Below, in pieces: positions 19,925 to 29,000 of a stretch of 37,849 nt of DNA. The translations under genes were made by a program, and so were the position numbers. The notes below the pieces were generated by a model that did no database searches, had not been told where the DNA came from, and saw nothing but the letters and a program-made list of their open reading frames with translations. The stretch's first letter is position 1, and every line of letters begins with the position of its first letter. The stretch is taken from the NCBI GenBank assembly GCA_012521175.1, contig JAAYMW010000133.1, positions 1-37,849 on the forward strand, written 5' to 3'. Origin of the DNA: Candidatus Epulonipiscium sp. Lineage in GTDB: Bacteria; Bacillota; Clostridia; Lachnospirales; Defluviitaleaceae.

Positions 19925-21185
19925 ATCTATTGAGGAGGATTTCTTTTTCGTATTTTTTAACTTCTTCTAACCAGTCAAGACCTACTGGTATGTTTTTACT
20001 AGCACAGTAGTAATCCCATACTGCTTGCCATGGATAGGATTTTAATTCTTCCATCATAGCCAGTCTTGTTGTAAAATCAAATTCTTCTTCTGCTTTCTTC
20101 ATTTTATCCGTTGGTTCCAATAATGCAATCATTAAGGATTTAAGCATATTTCTTGTTCCAATGGTCCACGCTGCCACACGATTGATACTTGCATCAAAAA
20201 AGTCAAGTCCGATATGCACTCTGTCTACTAAATTATGTCTTATAATTTCTTGTCCGATTGCTAAAAGTTCATCGTCTAATATTACAACATGGTCGCTGTC
20301 CCATCTTACCGGACGGCTTACATGAAGAAGGATTTCATCTACAAAAAGAGAAATTGCTGAAATTTTATTGGAGATGACTTCCGTTGGATGGAAATGTCCT
20401 GCATCAAGGCAAAGAAGCACGTTGTTTTTTACTGCGTATCCCATATAGAATTCATGGGAACCTACAACATAACTTTCTGAACCGATTCCAAAAACCTTGC
20501 TTTCTACTGCATCCAAATGATATTTTTTATCAATTTTTTCTTCCAGGATTTCATCCAGTGCGTCTTTTAATCTTTGTCTTGGAGCCAGGCGATCTGCAGG
20601 AATATCTTTAAATCCGTCAGGAATCCATATATTCATGACAGAAGGCGTTCCCAGTTCTTTACCAAAGTATTCACTGATTTTTCTAGATCTCTTTACATGT
20701 TCAATCCAGAACTTTCTTATGTTTTCATCTGGATGGCTAAGGGTGAGACCATCGTCTGCCTTAGGATGGGAAAACAGTGTTGGGTTAAAATCTAATCCTA
20801 TGTTGTTTTTCTTAGCCCATTTTACCCAGTTTTCAAAGTGTTTCGGCTCAATTTGATCTCTGTCTACTTTTTCTCCATTGGTTTCTAAATAGATTGCATG
20901 GAGATTTACTCTTTTCTTTCCTGGGATAAGGCTGAAAGCTTTTTCTAAGTCTGCCCTTAATTCTTCCGGGGTTCTTGCTCTTCCAGGATAGTTTCCTGTC
21001 GCTTGAATGCCTCCAGAAAGTTCTGTATCAGGGCTTTCAAAACCTCTTACGTCATCCCCTTGCCAACAGTGAATAGAAATTGGAATATTATCTAACTTTT
21101 TTAGCACTTCGTCGGTATCAATTCCTATTTGTGCGTATTGTTCCTTTGCAAGTTTGTAAAGGTTTTCAATTCTTTCTTTGTTCAT
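19923..21185 (-). CDS. rhaA: L-rhamnose isomerase
   Basis: [69 protein letters not shown] motifs. Confidence 0.97.
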   Translation of the reverse strand: MNKERIENLYKLAKEQYAQIGIDTDEVLKKLDNIPISIHCWQGDDVRGFESPDTELSGGIQATGNYPGRARTPEELRADLEKAFSLIPGKKRVNLHAIYLETNGEKVDRDQIEPKHFENWVKWAKKNNIGLDFNPTLFSHPKADDGLTLSHPDENIRKFWIEHVKRSRKISEYFGKELGTPSVMNIWIPDGFKDIPADRLAPRQRLKDALDEILEEKIDKKYHLDAVESKVFGIGSESYVVGSHEFYMGYAVKNNVLLCLDAGHFHPTEVISNKISAISLFVDEILLHVSRPVRWDSDHVVILDDELLAIGQEIIRHNLVDRVHIGLDFFDASINRVAAWTIGTRNMLKSLMIALLEPTDKMKKAEEEFDFTTRLAMMEELKSYPWQAVWDYYCASKNIPVGLDWLEEVKKYEKEILLNR

Positions 21186-21203
21186 GATAACGCCTCCTTA
21201 AAA

Positions 21204-22661
21204 TTATGGTAGTTGCTTAAATCTATCCCAGTTTGCTCTAAAGCCTTCAATATTATTGGGAACATATTTTTCTACATCAAACGAATTTAATATGACTTTT
21301 CTGGCTTCTTCTAAAGAAGTTAGCTCTCCTATCGCAATAAATTGCATCATTAAGTTCCCCAGAGCTGTAGCTTCTACAGGTCCTGCATATACTTCACAAT
21401 TTGTAGCGTCCGCACAAAGCTGATTTAAAAATTTGTTTTGTGCGCCTCCACCTATAATGTGAATCCTGTTGATATCCTCTTTAGTGATTTCTCTGAGCTG
21501 ACCAAGGACTTCATTATACTGGAGGGCTAAACTTTCATAGATACATCTGGAAATCTGTCCAGGAGTTTCTGGTTTTCCTTGATGGGTTTCTTCGCAATAA
21601 TTTTGGATTTCTTCAATCATATTCTGTGGATTTAAAAATCTTGGGTGATTTGGATTAATAAGATATTTAAAAGGTTCTTCTTTTTTCGCCAATTCAACAA
21701 GTTCAGCAAAGCTGTATTGATAATCATATAATCTTTGAACTTCTTGAATCAACCACATTCCCATAATATTTTTAAGCACCCTATATGTATTAAAAACTCC
21801 GCCTTCATTGGTGAAGTTGTACTTTCTTGCTTCTTCAGTAGTTATTGGAACATTACTTTCAATCCCCATAAGCGACCATGTTCCTGAACTAATGTATGCA
21901 AAATCCGCAGATGTCGCTGGGACTGCAGCTACAGCGGAACCCGTGTCATGAGTAGCCGGGGCGATTACTTTTATATCCCCTAGCCCTGTTGCTTCCTGAA
22001 CTTTCTTAGTTAAATTTCCAAGAATGGTTCCTGGTTTAATCGTTTTTGGAAAGACCTTTTTGTCAAAACCAGTTATTTTAATTAAATCCTCATCCCAATC
22101 ATTATTATGGATGTTAAACATCTGAGTTGTTGTGGCATTGGTAAATTCAACAACTTTTTGATTGCTTAAAAGGTAATTTAAATAATCCGGAACCATTAAA
22201 AATGTATCCGTTTGGGCTAATCGTTCTTTTTCTGCTTTCATATGTTCATATAACTGATAGAGGGTATTAAATTGGAGAAACTGTATTCCTGTTTTTGAAT
22301 AAATTTCTTTTGCATCTATTTCTTTAAATACTTTTTCCATTGTAGAATCTGTTCTATGATCACGGTAAGCATACACCGGTGATACTTTTTCATTATTCGC
22401 ATCTAGCAGAACGTAATCAATTGCCCATGTATCAATGCCTATTGATTCTATTCCTATATTTTCTTCAGCTAATTTCTTTAGGCCTTCTAGAATCTCATTA
22501 TACAAACGGTCCAAATCCCAAAAAGAATGGTCGTTGCTTTTAACGATTCCATTTTTAAAACGATAGATTTCTTTTAAGGAAATTTTGCCATTATCTAATA
22601 TTCCCGCTATCACTCTACCGCTGGACGCTCCGATATCAACTGCAATACAAATCTTTGACAT
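21204..22661 (-). CDS. rhaB: L-rhamnulokinase
   Basis: FGGY kinase: AVDIGASSGRVIAG, SIGIDTWAIDYVLLD, APATHDTGSAVAAVP, YISSGTWSLMGIE, IHIIGGGAQNKFLNQLCAD. Confidence 0.96.
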   Translation of the reverse strand: MSKICIAVDIGASSGRVIAGILDNGKISLKEIYRFKNGIVKSNDHSFWDLDRLYNEILEGLKKLAEENIGIESIGIDTWAIDYVLLDANNEKVSPVYAYRDHRTDSTMEKVFKEIDAKEIYSKTGIQFLQFNTLYQLYEHMKAEKERLAQTDTFLMVPDYLNYLLSNQKVVEFTNATTTQMFNIHNNDWDEDLIKITGFDKKVFPKTIKPGTILGNLTKKVQEATGLGDIKVIAPATHDTGSAVAAVPATSADFAYISSGTWSLMGIESNVPITTEEARKYNFTNEGGVFNTYRVLKNIMGMWLIQEVQRLYDYQYSFAELVELAKKEEPFKYLINPNHPRFLNPQNMIEEIQNYCEETHQGKPETPGQISRCIYESLALQYNEVLGQLREITKEDINRIHIIGGGAQNKFLNQLCADATNCEVYAGPVEATALGNLMMQFIAIGELTSLEEARKVILNSFDVEKYVPNNIEGFRANWDRFKQLP

Positions 22662-22672
22662 AGGTCTCCCCC

Positions 22673-23452
22673 TTATTCATTATTGCAATATTCCCATTTG
22701 ACATTTTTATTTAACAGAAACTGCTCCCAATCTTTTGAGAGCTCTTTGTCGGTAAATATATAATCTACAGATTCTATATCCAGCATTTTTACAAAAGATA
22801 ATTGATCAAATTTTGTGTGATCTATGGCATAGAAAATGGTATGCGCCGATTTAACCATAGATTTTTTTATTTCCGTTTCCATTTCATTAGACTCCATAAT
22901 GCCATTTTGCATATGGATTCCTTTGCAGGATAAAATGGCTTTATTGACATAGTAGTTTTCAATGGCTTGTTTTGCCCCAGGCCCTACAAAAGACATGGAA
23001 CGCGCTCTTAACATTCCTCCTGTAGAAATAACCGTGCAGTTCTCATTTTGAGCAAGTTCTGTTAATACAATCACTGAATTGGTTATAACGGTAATATTTT
23101 TTTTATGCTTCAGATTTTTTGCAACCTCTAAAGCCGTAGAACTGGAATCCAGCATAATTGTATCATTATCTTCGATATAGTTTGCAATCACTTTTCCTAT
23201 GGCCCTCTTGCCTTCTGGGTTGCTTACAGCTCTGACAGTAAAAGGCAAATCTTCTGAAAGACTGTCCAAAAGTATTGCCCCCCCATAGGTTCTTTGAAGC
23301 AACCCTTCTTTTTCCAACTTTTCTAAATCTCTTCTTATGGTTTCTTCAGTAACTCCAAATAACTCACTTAGGTCTTGAACCTTTACACTTTTCGTTTCAT
23401 TGAGAATATCAATAATTTTTTTTCTGCGTTCTATGGCAAGCATATTTAACAC
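22673..23452 (-). CDS. DeoR-family transcriptional regulator
   Basis: ERRKKIIDILNETKSVKVQDLSELFGVTEETIRRDLEKLEKEGLLQRTYGGAI; DeoRC domain DNDTIMLDSSSTALEVAK. Confidence 0.97.
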   Translation of the reverse strand: MLNMLAIERRKKIIDILNETKSVKVQDLSELFGVTEETIRRDLEKLEKEGLLQRTYGGAILLDSLSEDLPFTVRAVSNPEGKRAIGKVIANYIEDNDTIMLDSSSTALEVAKNLKHKKNITVITNSVIVLTELAQNENCTVISTGGMLRARSMSFVGPGAKQAIENYYVNKAILSCKGIHMQNGIMESNEMETEIKKSMVKSAHTIFYAIDHTKFDQLSFVKMLDIESVDYIFTDKELSKDWEQFLLNKNVKWEYCNNE

Positions 23453-23462
23453 TCCATTTCAT

Positions 23463-24011
23463 TTAACATATCGTCTGCCAAAACTTAGGGTCCGGATTTG
23501 GTATGACTGAATGGTTTAATAAAAAGCCCTCATCTTTAATTTCTTTACAAGCTTTTTTAATAGATGCTTCCACAGCTGCCAATTCTCCGCTGAACAATAC
23601 ATAGGATTTACCACTCATGCCTCTGGCAATGCGTATCTCGATTAGATTAATGGAGGATGTTTTTGCCGCCATGTCTGCAGCTTTAATGATTGCTGCAACT
23701 GAATACGTTTCAATAATCCCTAAAGCTTCAGGCTTACCTGTCTCCGTTGTGCCATATAAAGCTGAAAATATAGACGCATCCGGATTACCCAGTATAAAGT
23801 GATCTACAACATATTCGTCATAATGAGCGGTTCCGACTTCCACCACTGCTGTTACTGCACTGAGTTTGCCTGAAACTAACACAATATATTTACCTGGGCA
23901 TACTGTTTGGGCCGTGATGATATCAACTTCAGCAGTTTTAACCATTTCATCTGCTGCTTTCATCCCTATTGCCACAGAGCGATATTCTACTAAACCTATT
24001 GCCTTACTCAT
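23463..24011 (-). CDS. pduT: BMC-T shell protein, PduT-like (tandem BMC domains, Fe-S cysteine)
   Basis: Two BMC domains (AIGLVEYRSVAIGMKAADEM..., ALGIIETYSVAAIIKAADMA...); QTVCPGKY matches the PduT cysteine loop; start at ATG overlapping the pduS stop. Confidence 0.93.
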   Translation of the reverse strand: MSKAIGLVEYRSVAIGMKAADEMVKTAEVDIITAQTVCPGKYIVLVSGKLSAVTAVVEVGTAHYDEYVVDHFILGNPDASIFSALYGTTETGKPEALGIIETYSVAAIIKAADMAAKTSSINLIEIRIARGMSGKSYVLFSGELAAVEASIKKACKEIKDEGFLLNHSVIPNPDPKFWQTIC

Positions 24012-25347
24012 CTTGTTCACCCCGCGCTCTAATCGTAATACTTCTGCCGCTTACATTTTCTATGATACCGTCAATGCTGGCATGAATAATAGATCCTAAT
24101 TTCCCTTCTGGAATAACTGCTACAATATCGCCCTTTTTAACTTCTACTTCTTTTTCTACCTGAGGCATACCAGGGGCTCCTATATGTTGAGTCAATAAAA
24201 TTTCTACTTTATTGACCTCTTTTAATGTATTATCAATTTTAGCTTCTACATCGTATTTTGATAACCCTAATCGTTGAACCAGTCTTTTAGAAGGAATATA
24301 TCTGTTTTCCCGAGCGGAATGTACTTTATAACTTTCTTTAGCTTCTGGTTTTATTCCAGCACTTAATAATTTTTGCTTACACTCCATCATTAAACTTCTT
24401 GGAGAAAGATCATGATGACAGGCATACATTTCACATACCCCACAATCACAACAGCCCAGGGCAGTTGTATAGGCAGTTAAGTCACTGGTTATGCCGTTAG
24501 CTAAAGCATTCATAAGTTTATGCGGTTCTACTTTATGCCCTAATAAATTTCTCGGGCATAAATCTGTACACATCCTACACTGAGAACATACAGACATAAC
24601 TTTTTTTATATGAACTGGCGTATTGGATATCTTTTTTAAAATAAGTTGATGATCTTTTGGAAGGACGATTATTGCTTTTGTCGTCTTGGTAACTGGAGCA
24701 TTCTTGCTAACGATTTTTCCAGTCATAGGCCCTCCCATAATTATTTCTACATCTTCCAGGCTTAATCCTCCCGCCATTTTGATAATGTCCCTAACACTAG
24801 TCCCAATGGGCACCCTTATGGTAATTGGATTGTTAACCTCACCAATCACTGTTACATATTTGCTGGTTACTGCTTTCCCTTGGTAGACTGCTTCATAAAT
24901 ATTAAGCACCGTTTCAGCATTGACTACAACTGCTCCTACAGAAATAGGAATGCTTCCCTTCGGAACAACTTTTCCTGTGGTTTCATAAATGAGGACGACT
25001 TCATCTCCACTGGGGTATACATTAGGAAGTAAATGTAATTTTAATAAAGGGTATTGATCTATATAATCGTTAATCGATGTTATGGCATTTTTATATTTTT
25101 CCTTAATCGCTATAATACCGTTTTTGGCGCCCATGCTTTCTACTAACAAATTAAGAGAAGTTAATATTTCCTTTGTATAGACTCCTATTAATTGCTGATC
25201 AACTTGAATTAAGGGCTCACATTCTGCACAGTTTAGGATAATTGTTTCTGCATTCTCGTTAAGTTTTATATGCGTAGGAAATCCAGCGCCTCCTGCTCCT
25301 ACTATGCCGCTGTCTGATATTTTCTGTTTTAATTCATGGAAGTTCAT
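24004..25347 (-). CDS. pduS: PduS-like flavin/Fe-S (RnfC-related) cobalamin-reductase-type protein
   Basis: GIVGAGGAGFPTHIKL, ILNCAECEPLIQVDQQL; two cysteine clusters CSQCRMCTDLCP and CCDCGVCEMYACHHD. Confidence 0.94.
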   Translation of the reverse strand: MNFHELKQKISDSGIVGAGGAGFPTHIKLNENAETIILNCAECEPLIQVDQQLIGVYTKEILTSLNLLVESMGAKNGIIAIKEKYKNAITSINDYIDQYPLLKLHLLPNVYPSGDEVVLIYETTGKVVPKGSIPISVGAVVVNAETVLNIYEAVYQGKAVTSKYVTVIGEVNNPITIRVPIGTSVRDIIKMAGGLSLEDVEIIMGGPMTGKIVSKNAPVTKTTKAIIVLPKDHQLILKKISNTPVHIKKVMSVCSQCRMCTDLCPRNLLGHKVEPHKLMNALANGITSDLTAYTTALGCCDCGVCEMYACHHDLSPRSLMMECKQKLLSAGIKPEAKESYKVHSARENRYIPSKRLVQRLGLSKYDVEAKIDNTLKEVNKVEILLTQHIGAPGMPQVEKEVEVKKGDIVAVIPEGKLGSIIHASIDGIIENVSGRSITIRARGEQDE

Positions 25348-25374
25348 AGGATCACCTTCTTTTTAACTGCTGTA

Positions 25375-25650
25375 TTACATATCAATATTGTTTTCCTCAT
25401 CTATAATCCCTATGATTGCTGCATCCACAGGAGCTCCATCGGTATCTATACTCACTCTTGCTGAAGAACCCTCTACAACTAAAACCAGCTCTCCTACCCC
25501 TGCTCCTACTGTATCCACTGCAACGAGCTGATTTTCTCCTGCTCTTTGATTTTTACTATAAATTTCTACAATTAACAGTTTACTTCCCACTAATTTATGA
25601 TGTTTTCTAGTAGAGATGATGGTGCCAACTACTTTACCAATTTTCAACAT
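25375..25650 (-). CDS. pduN: BMC-P pentameric vertex protein (PduN/EutN/CcmL family)
   Basis: MLKIGKVVGTIISTRKHHKLVGSKLLIVE...VAVDTVGAGVGELVLVVEGSSAR; ATG at 25650 preceded by AAGGAG. Confidence 0.94.
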   Translation of the reverse strand: MLKIGKVVGTIISTRKHHKLVGSKLLIVEIYSKNQRAGENQLVAVDTVGAGVGELVLVVEGSSARVSIDTDGAPVDAAIIGIIDEENNIDM

Positions 25651-25665
25651 TCCCACTCCTTGAAT

Positions 25666-25695
25666 AAAATCGATGCAGAAATCTGCATCGATTTT
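25666..25695 (-). terminator. Internal terminator/attenuator between pduL and the BMC-P gene
   Basis: 14-bp perfect stem AAAATCGATGCAGA / TCTGCATCGATTTT, loop AA, with minus-strand TTTTATT directly after the stem. Confidence 0.8.
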
Positions 25696-25698
25696 TTG

Positions 25699-26370
25699 TC
25701 ATTTTATTAAATAAGCCAATTCATTGCACTTAATGCCCATTGCGTTTGCTTCATCCGTGTCAATGTGCATTTCTAAACGAAATGAATCGTCTACTCGCAC
25801 TTGAACATTTTCTAATATGCCTTGCCTTTCTCCTTCTATTCTCACTTTGACAATGTCATTGTCTTTGACGCCTAATCTTTTAGCGTCGTAAGGATTCATG
25901 TGTATATGCCTTTTGGCAATGATACAGCCTTCTTTTAAGAATATGGCACCCTTAGGCCCTACTAAGGTAACCGATGCAGAACCTTTAACATCGCCTGATT
26001 CCCTGATAGGGGCATTGACGCCTAATTTTATAGCATCTGTTTTTGCTAGTTCGACCTGAGTTTTAGAACGGACAGGGCCTAGAATTCTTACATTCTCAAT
26101 AACCCTAAGGTTCACTCCTACAACAGTCACACATTCTTGAGCGGCATACTGCCCACCCATCAACTCTTTTTTAGGGTGAAGTTCATAACCTTTCCCAAAT
26201 AAAATTTCTAAATCTTCTTTAGACAGGTGCACATGCCTTGCAGAAACGCCTATAGGAATCGCTAAATCCGACTGAATGCCAGAATTTTCTTTAGATTCTT
26301 CCAGTTGCTCTCTTATAACCTTTTCAATGATTTCTAGAAGTGATGTTTCTAACGTGTTCAAGCGTATCAC
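25699..26370 (-). CDS. pduL: PduL phosphotransacylase with N-terminal encapsulation-like peptide
   Basis: IPIGVSARHVHLSKEDLEILFG, AAQECVTVVG, RHIHMNPYDAKRLGV, HIDTDEANA; N-terminal amphipathic LETSLLEIIEKVIREQLEES. Confidence 0.97.
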   Translation of the reverse strand: MIRLNTLETSLLEIIEKVIREQLEESKENSGIQSDLAIPIGVSARHVHLSKEDLEILFGKGYELHPKKELMGGQYAAQECVTVVGVNLRVIENVRILGPVRSKTQVELAKTDAIKLGVNAPIRESGDVKGSASVTLVGPKGAIFLKEGCIIAKRHIHMNPYDAKRLGVKDNDIVKVRIEGERQGILENVQVRVDDSFRLEMHIDTDEANAMGIKCNELAYLIK

Positions 26371-26375
26371 TCACT

Positions 26376-26843
26376 TTATTCGAATTTAGGTAATATCTTT
26401 TCTACATCTTCATGTGGTCTTGGAATTACATGTACTGCAACAACTTCTCCTAATCGAGCAGCGGTTTGCGTTCCTGCTTCAACTGCTGCTTTAACAGCAC
26501 CTACGTCTCCTCTTACCATAACGGTTACAAGTCCTGAACCAATTTTTTCTGTTCCTACCATTACAACATTTGCTGCCTTTAACATTGCATCTCCTGCTTC
26601 AATTGCTGCTACCAATCCTCTTGTTTCAATCATACCTAATGCTTGTTTTTCCATCTTATAAACCTCCCTAACCTCTTCTTTTTTATTAGATTGTGGTTGT
26701 TGAATTCTTTTTTTGGATTTCTTTTCATTCTCTTTAATAATTTTGGTCTCTTCTGCTGACTCTTGAGCTTTTGTTAATTCTTCTTGATTTTGTTTTTTTT
26801 CTTCTAAATTTTCATTGGTATTATTCTTTTTCTCTGCTGCCAT
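26376..26843 (-). CDS. BMC-H shell protein with charged 63-aa N-terminal extension (canonical short form 26376-26654)
   Basis: BMC-H domain [30 protein letters not shown]...[21 protein letters not shown]; long-form start MAAEKKNN at 26843 with AAGGAAG; internal ATG at 26654 with GGGAGG 8 nt upstream. Confidence 0.88.
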   Translation of the reverse strand: MAAEKKNNTNENLEEKKQNQEELTKAQESAEETKIIKENEKKSKKRIQQPQSNKKEEVREVYKMEKQALGMIETRGLVAAIEAGDAMLKAANVVMVGTEKIGSGLVTVMVRGDVGAVKAAVEAGTQTAARLGEVVAVHVIPRPHEDVEKILPKFE

Positions 26844-26847
26844 ATCT

Positions 26848-27144
26848 TCACTTCCTTCTGATTCCCTTTTCGGCACTTAAATTGGCCATTCTAAGTACCT
26901 CTGGATGTGGATTAGGAATAATGGCAGAGGCTGCAACTCTTCCTACTTTACCAGCCTTCTCAATTCCTACTTCTACTGCTTCTTTTACTGAGGATACATT
27001 TCCCTTTACGATAACAGTAACAAGTCTTCCACCTAATTTTTTTTCCCAAGTAACGATTTCAACCTCAGCAGTTTTAGTCATTTCATCTAAAGCTACAATT
27101 GCTGCGGTTAAGCCTTGTATTTCAATTAATCCCAATGCGTTCAT
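26848..27144 (-). CDS. BMC-H shell protein
   Basis: [60 protein letters not shown]...IIPNPHPEV. Confidence 0.95.
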   Translation of the reverse strand: MNALGLIEIQGLTAAIVALDEMTKTAEVEIVTWEKKLGGRLVTVIVKGNVSSVKEAVEVGIEKAGKVGRVAASAIIPNPHPEVLRMANLSAEKGIRRK

Positions 27145-27163
27145 ATTTAGTCACTCGCTTTAA

Positions 27164-27442
27164 CTATTTTACTTGAGGAAGAATCTTTGCAACATCTCCA
27201 TGAGGTCTTGGAATTACATGAGTAGCTACGAGTTCTCCTAATTTTTGTGCCGCATTGGCTCCAACTTCTGTAGCTGCTTTAACAGCGCCTACATCTCCTC
27301 TTACCATAACGGTTACAAGTCCTGAACCAATTTTTTCTGTTCCTACTAAAACTACATCCGCTGCCTTTACCATTGCATCTGCTGCTTCAATTGCTGCTAC
27401 TAATCCTCTTGTTTCTACCATTCCTAATGCTTCTTGTGTCAT
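27164..27442 (-). CDS. BMC-H shell protein, PduA/PduJ-like
   Basis: [57 protein letters not shown]...[10 protein letters not shown]. Confidence 0.97.
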   Translation of the reverse strand: MTQEALGMVETRGLVAAIEAADAMVKAADVVLVGTEKIGSGLVTVMVRGDVGAVKAATEVGANAAQKLGELVATHVIPRPHGDVAKILPQVK

Positions 27443-27445
27443 TTT

Positions 27446-27781
27446 TTATTCCTCCTGTTTTGTTTTATTTTTTAAACAATTAATTTTTAAAAATTCGTCT
27501 GTCCCTTCTTCAGGGCTTGGTATGATATGGGTAAGTACAACCCCGGAAACTTGTTCGGCTGCCCTTTTTCCAGCTTCCACAGCCTCTCTTACATCTGATA
27601 AACTTCCTCTTAGCTTTACGACTATAATAAGGGGTACTTCAAGTTTATCAGCATTAAAAGGTTTATTTCTATCAAAAGCTTCTATAACTACATTAGCAGC
27701 TTTACAAGCTGCATCAGCGGCAACAAAAGCTGCAGCTAATCCATAAACTTCTAGTAATCCTACACTTTTTCCCATATTCAA
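27446..27781 (-). CDS. Divergent BMC-H shell protein with non-canonical pore-region loop
   Basis: SVGLLEVYGLAAAFVAADAACKAANVVIEAF...VVKLRGSLSDVREAVEAGKRAAE...LTHIIPSPEE; KIGSG pore motif absent. Confidence 0.9.
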   Translation of the reverse strand: MNMGKSVGLLEVYGLAAAFVAADAACKAANVVIEAFDRNKPFNADKLEVPLIIVVKLRGSLSDVREAVEAGKRAAEQVSGVVLTHIIPSPEEGTDEFLKINCLKNKTKQEE

Positions 27782-27788
27782 CCCTCAA

Positions 27789-28988
27789 TTACTTATTGAT
27801 GTAAACTACTTTAATGCCTTCTTGTTTCATGTTAACTTCCATTGCTTGATTCAATTCATCAAGGCCAAATCTGTGAGTAATTAACTCCTCTACTGGAAGT
27901 CCTATTTCACTGGCTCTTCTTAAGAAGTCAAAAGTAGTTACATAATCTTTTAAGGTATATGTCCAGGAACCTACAAGAGTAATCTCCTTGTTGCAAAAAT
28001 CGTAGTGAGGATTAATGGTAGTATCTCCATTGTCTACGAAAAATCCTACTTCGCAAAGGCCGCCTCCACGGCGAATAAACTTAAATATATTAGATGCCGC
28101 TGACGGAACTCCTGTACATTGGAATCCGAAATCGGCTCCTCCGTCAGTCGCTTTATGAACTGCTTTAACAAGTTCATCTAATCCATTATAGTCTCTGAAG
28201 TTAACAACTTTTGTTGCACCCATTTTCTTAGCCATTTCTAAGCGGTTAGCATCTCCATCTACTGCGATGATGTTTTGAATCCCAAGGGTGCGAACAACTG
28301 CAATCAGCAATAATCCAATAGGTCCACAACCCTGAACGACCACCTTACTGCTAAAGCGAAGAAGATTCGTTGATTTCGCTCTTTCTACTGCATGAACCAC
28401 TACTGCTGATGGTTCGATTAAAAGTCTTAAATCAAGACTCATATCACTTACTTTAAAGAAACTCGAACCTTTTCTCAGGATAATATATTCTCCAAACCAT
28501 CCATTAAAATGATATTGATCATCAGGGATTAAGCCATATATTAAGCCAGATTCACAAAGATTTTGTTTTTCCGTATTAATATTGCAAACATCACAGTCAT
28601 GGCAGAAAACGATGGAGGTAACTATCTTATCCCCTAAGCCAACAGGTTTTCCAGTACTGTCTTTTTTAACGTTTTTGCCAATTTTGATGATTTCTCCGGT
28701 TCCTTCATGTCCCAGAACTACTGGAATTAATCCAAAAGGATCTCCTTTGTACTCATGAACATCGGTTCCACAAACACCACAGCCTTCTATTTTTACAAGA
28801 ATTTCATCATCATTGATTTCAGGAAGATCGAATTCTTTTACTTCAATTTTTTTAGTTCCTGTGAGCATTGCCACTTTAGCTTTGCCTGGAATTGAGGTAC
28901 TGGAGCTGGTCTGTGGTTTTGTACTTCCTTGCATTTGAGAAAGCACTTGCTTTACGATTGCTTCTAACTGTACTTGATTGACTTCCAT
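27789..28988 (-). CDS. Zinc-type (MDR) alcohol dehydrogenase with N-terminal encapsulation-like peptide
   Basis: EGCGVCGTDVHEYKGD, LGHEGTGEI, CHDCDVCNINTEKQNLC, VVQGCGPIGLLLIAVVRTLG; N-terminus MEVNQVQLEAIVKQVLSQMQGS plus Ser/Thr linker. Confidence 0.95.
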   Translation of the reverse strand: MEVNQVQLEAIVKQVLSQMQGSTKPQTSSSTSIPGKAKVAMLTGTKKIEVKEFDLPEINDDEILVKIEGCGVCGTDVHEYKGDPFGLIPVVLGHEGTGEIIKIGKNVKKDSTGKPVGLGDKIVTSIVFCHDCDVCNINTEKQNLCESGLIYGLIPDDQYHFNGWFGEYIILRKGSSFFKVSDMSLDLRLLIEPSAVVVHAVERAKSTNLLRFSSKVVVQGCGPIGLLLIAVVRTLGIQNIIAVDGDANRLEMAKKMGATKVVNFRDYNGLDELVKAVHKATDGGADFGFQCTGVPSAASNIFKFIRRGGGLCEVGFFVDNGDTTINPHYDFCNKEITLVGSWTYTLKDYVTTFDFLRRASEIGLPVEELITHRFGLDELNQAMEVNMKQEGIKVVYINK

Positions 28989-29000
28989 CTTACTTCCTCC

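Noticed and set aside
26771-27163. 130-aa plus-strand ORF antisense to BMC-H genes
   Set aside because: Same antisense artefact as above
26376-27442. Possible CRISPR or tandem repeat because of recurring similar segments
   Set aside because: Repeats are coding BMC-H paralogs, not short evenly spaced repeats
27255-27746. 163-aa plus-strand [28 protein letters not shown]...
   Set aside because: Antisense to two clear BMC-H genes; Ala/Ser/Thr/Pro-rich composition is what the reverse complement of these genes gives; no ribosome binding site or family match
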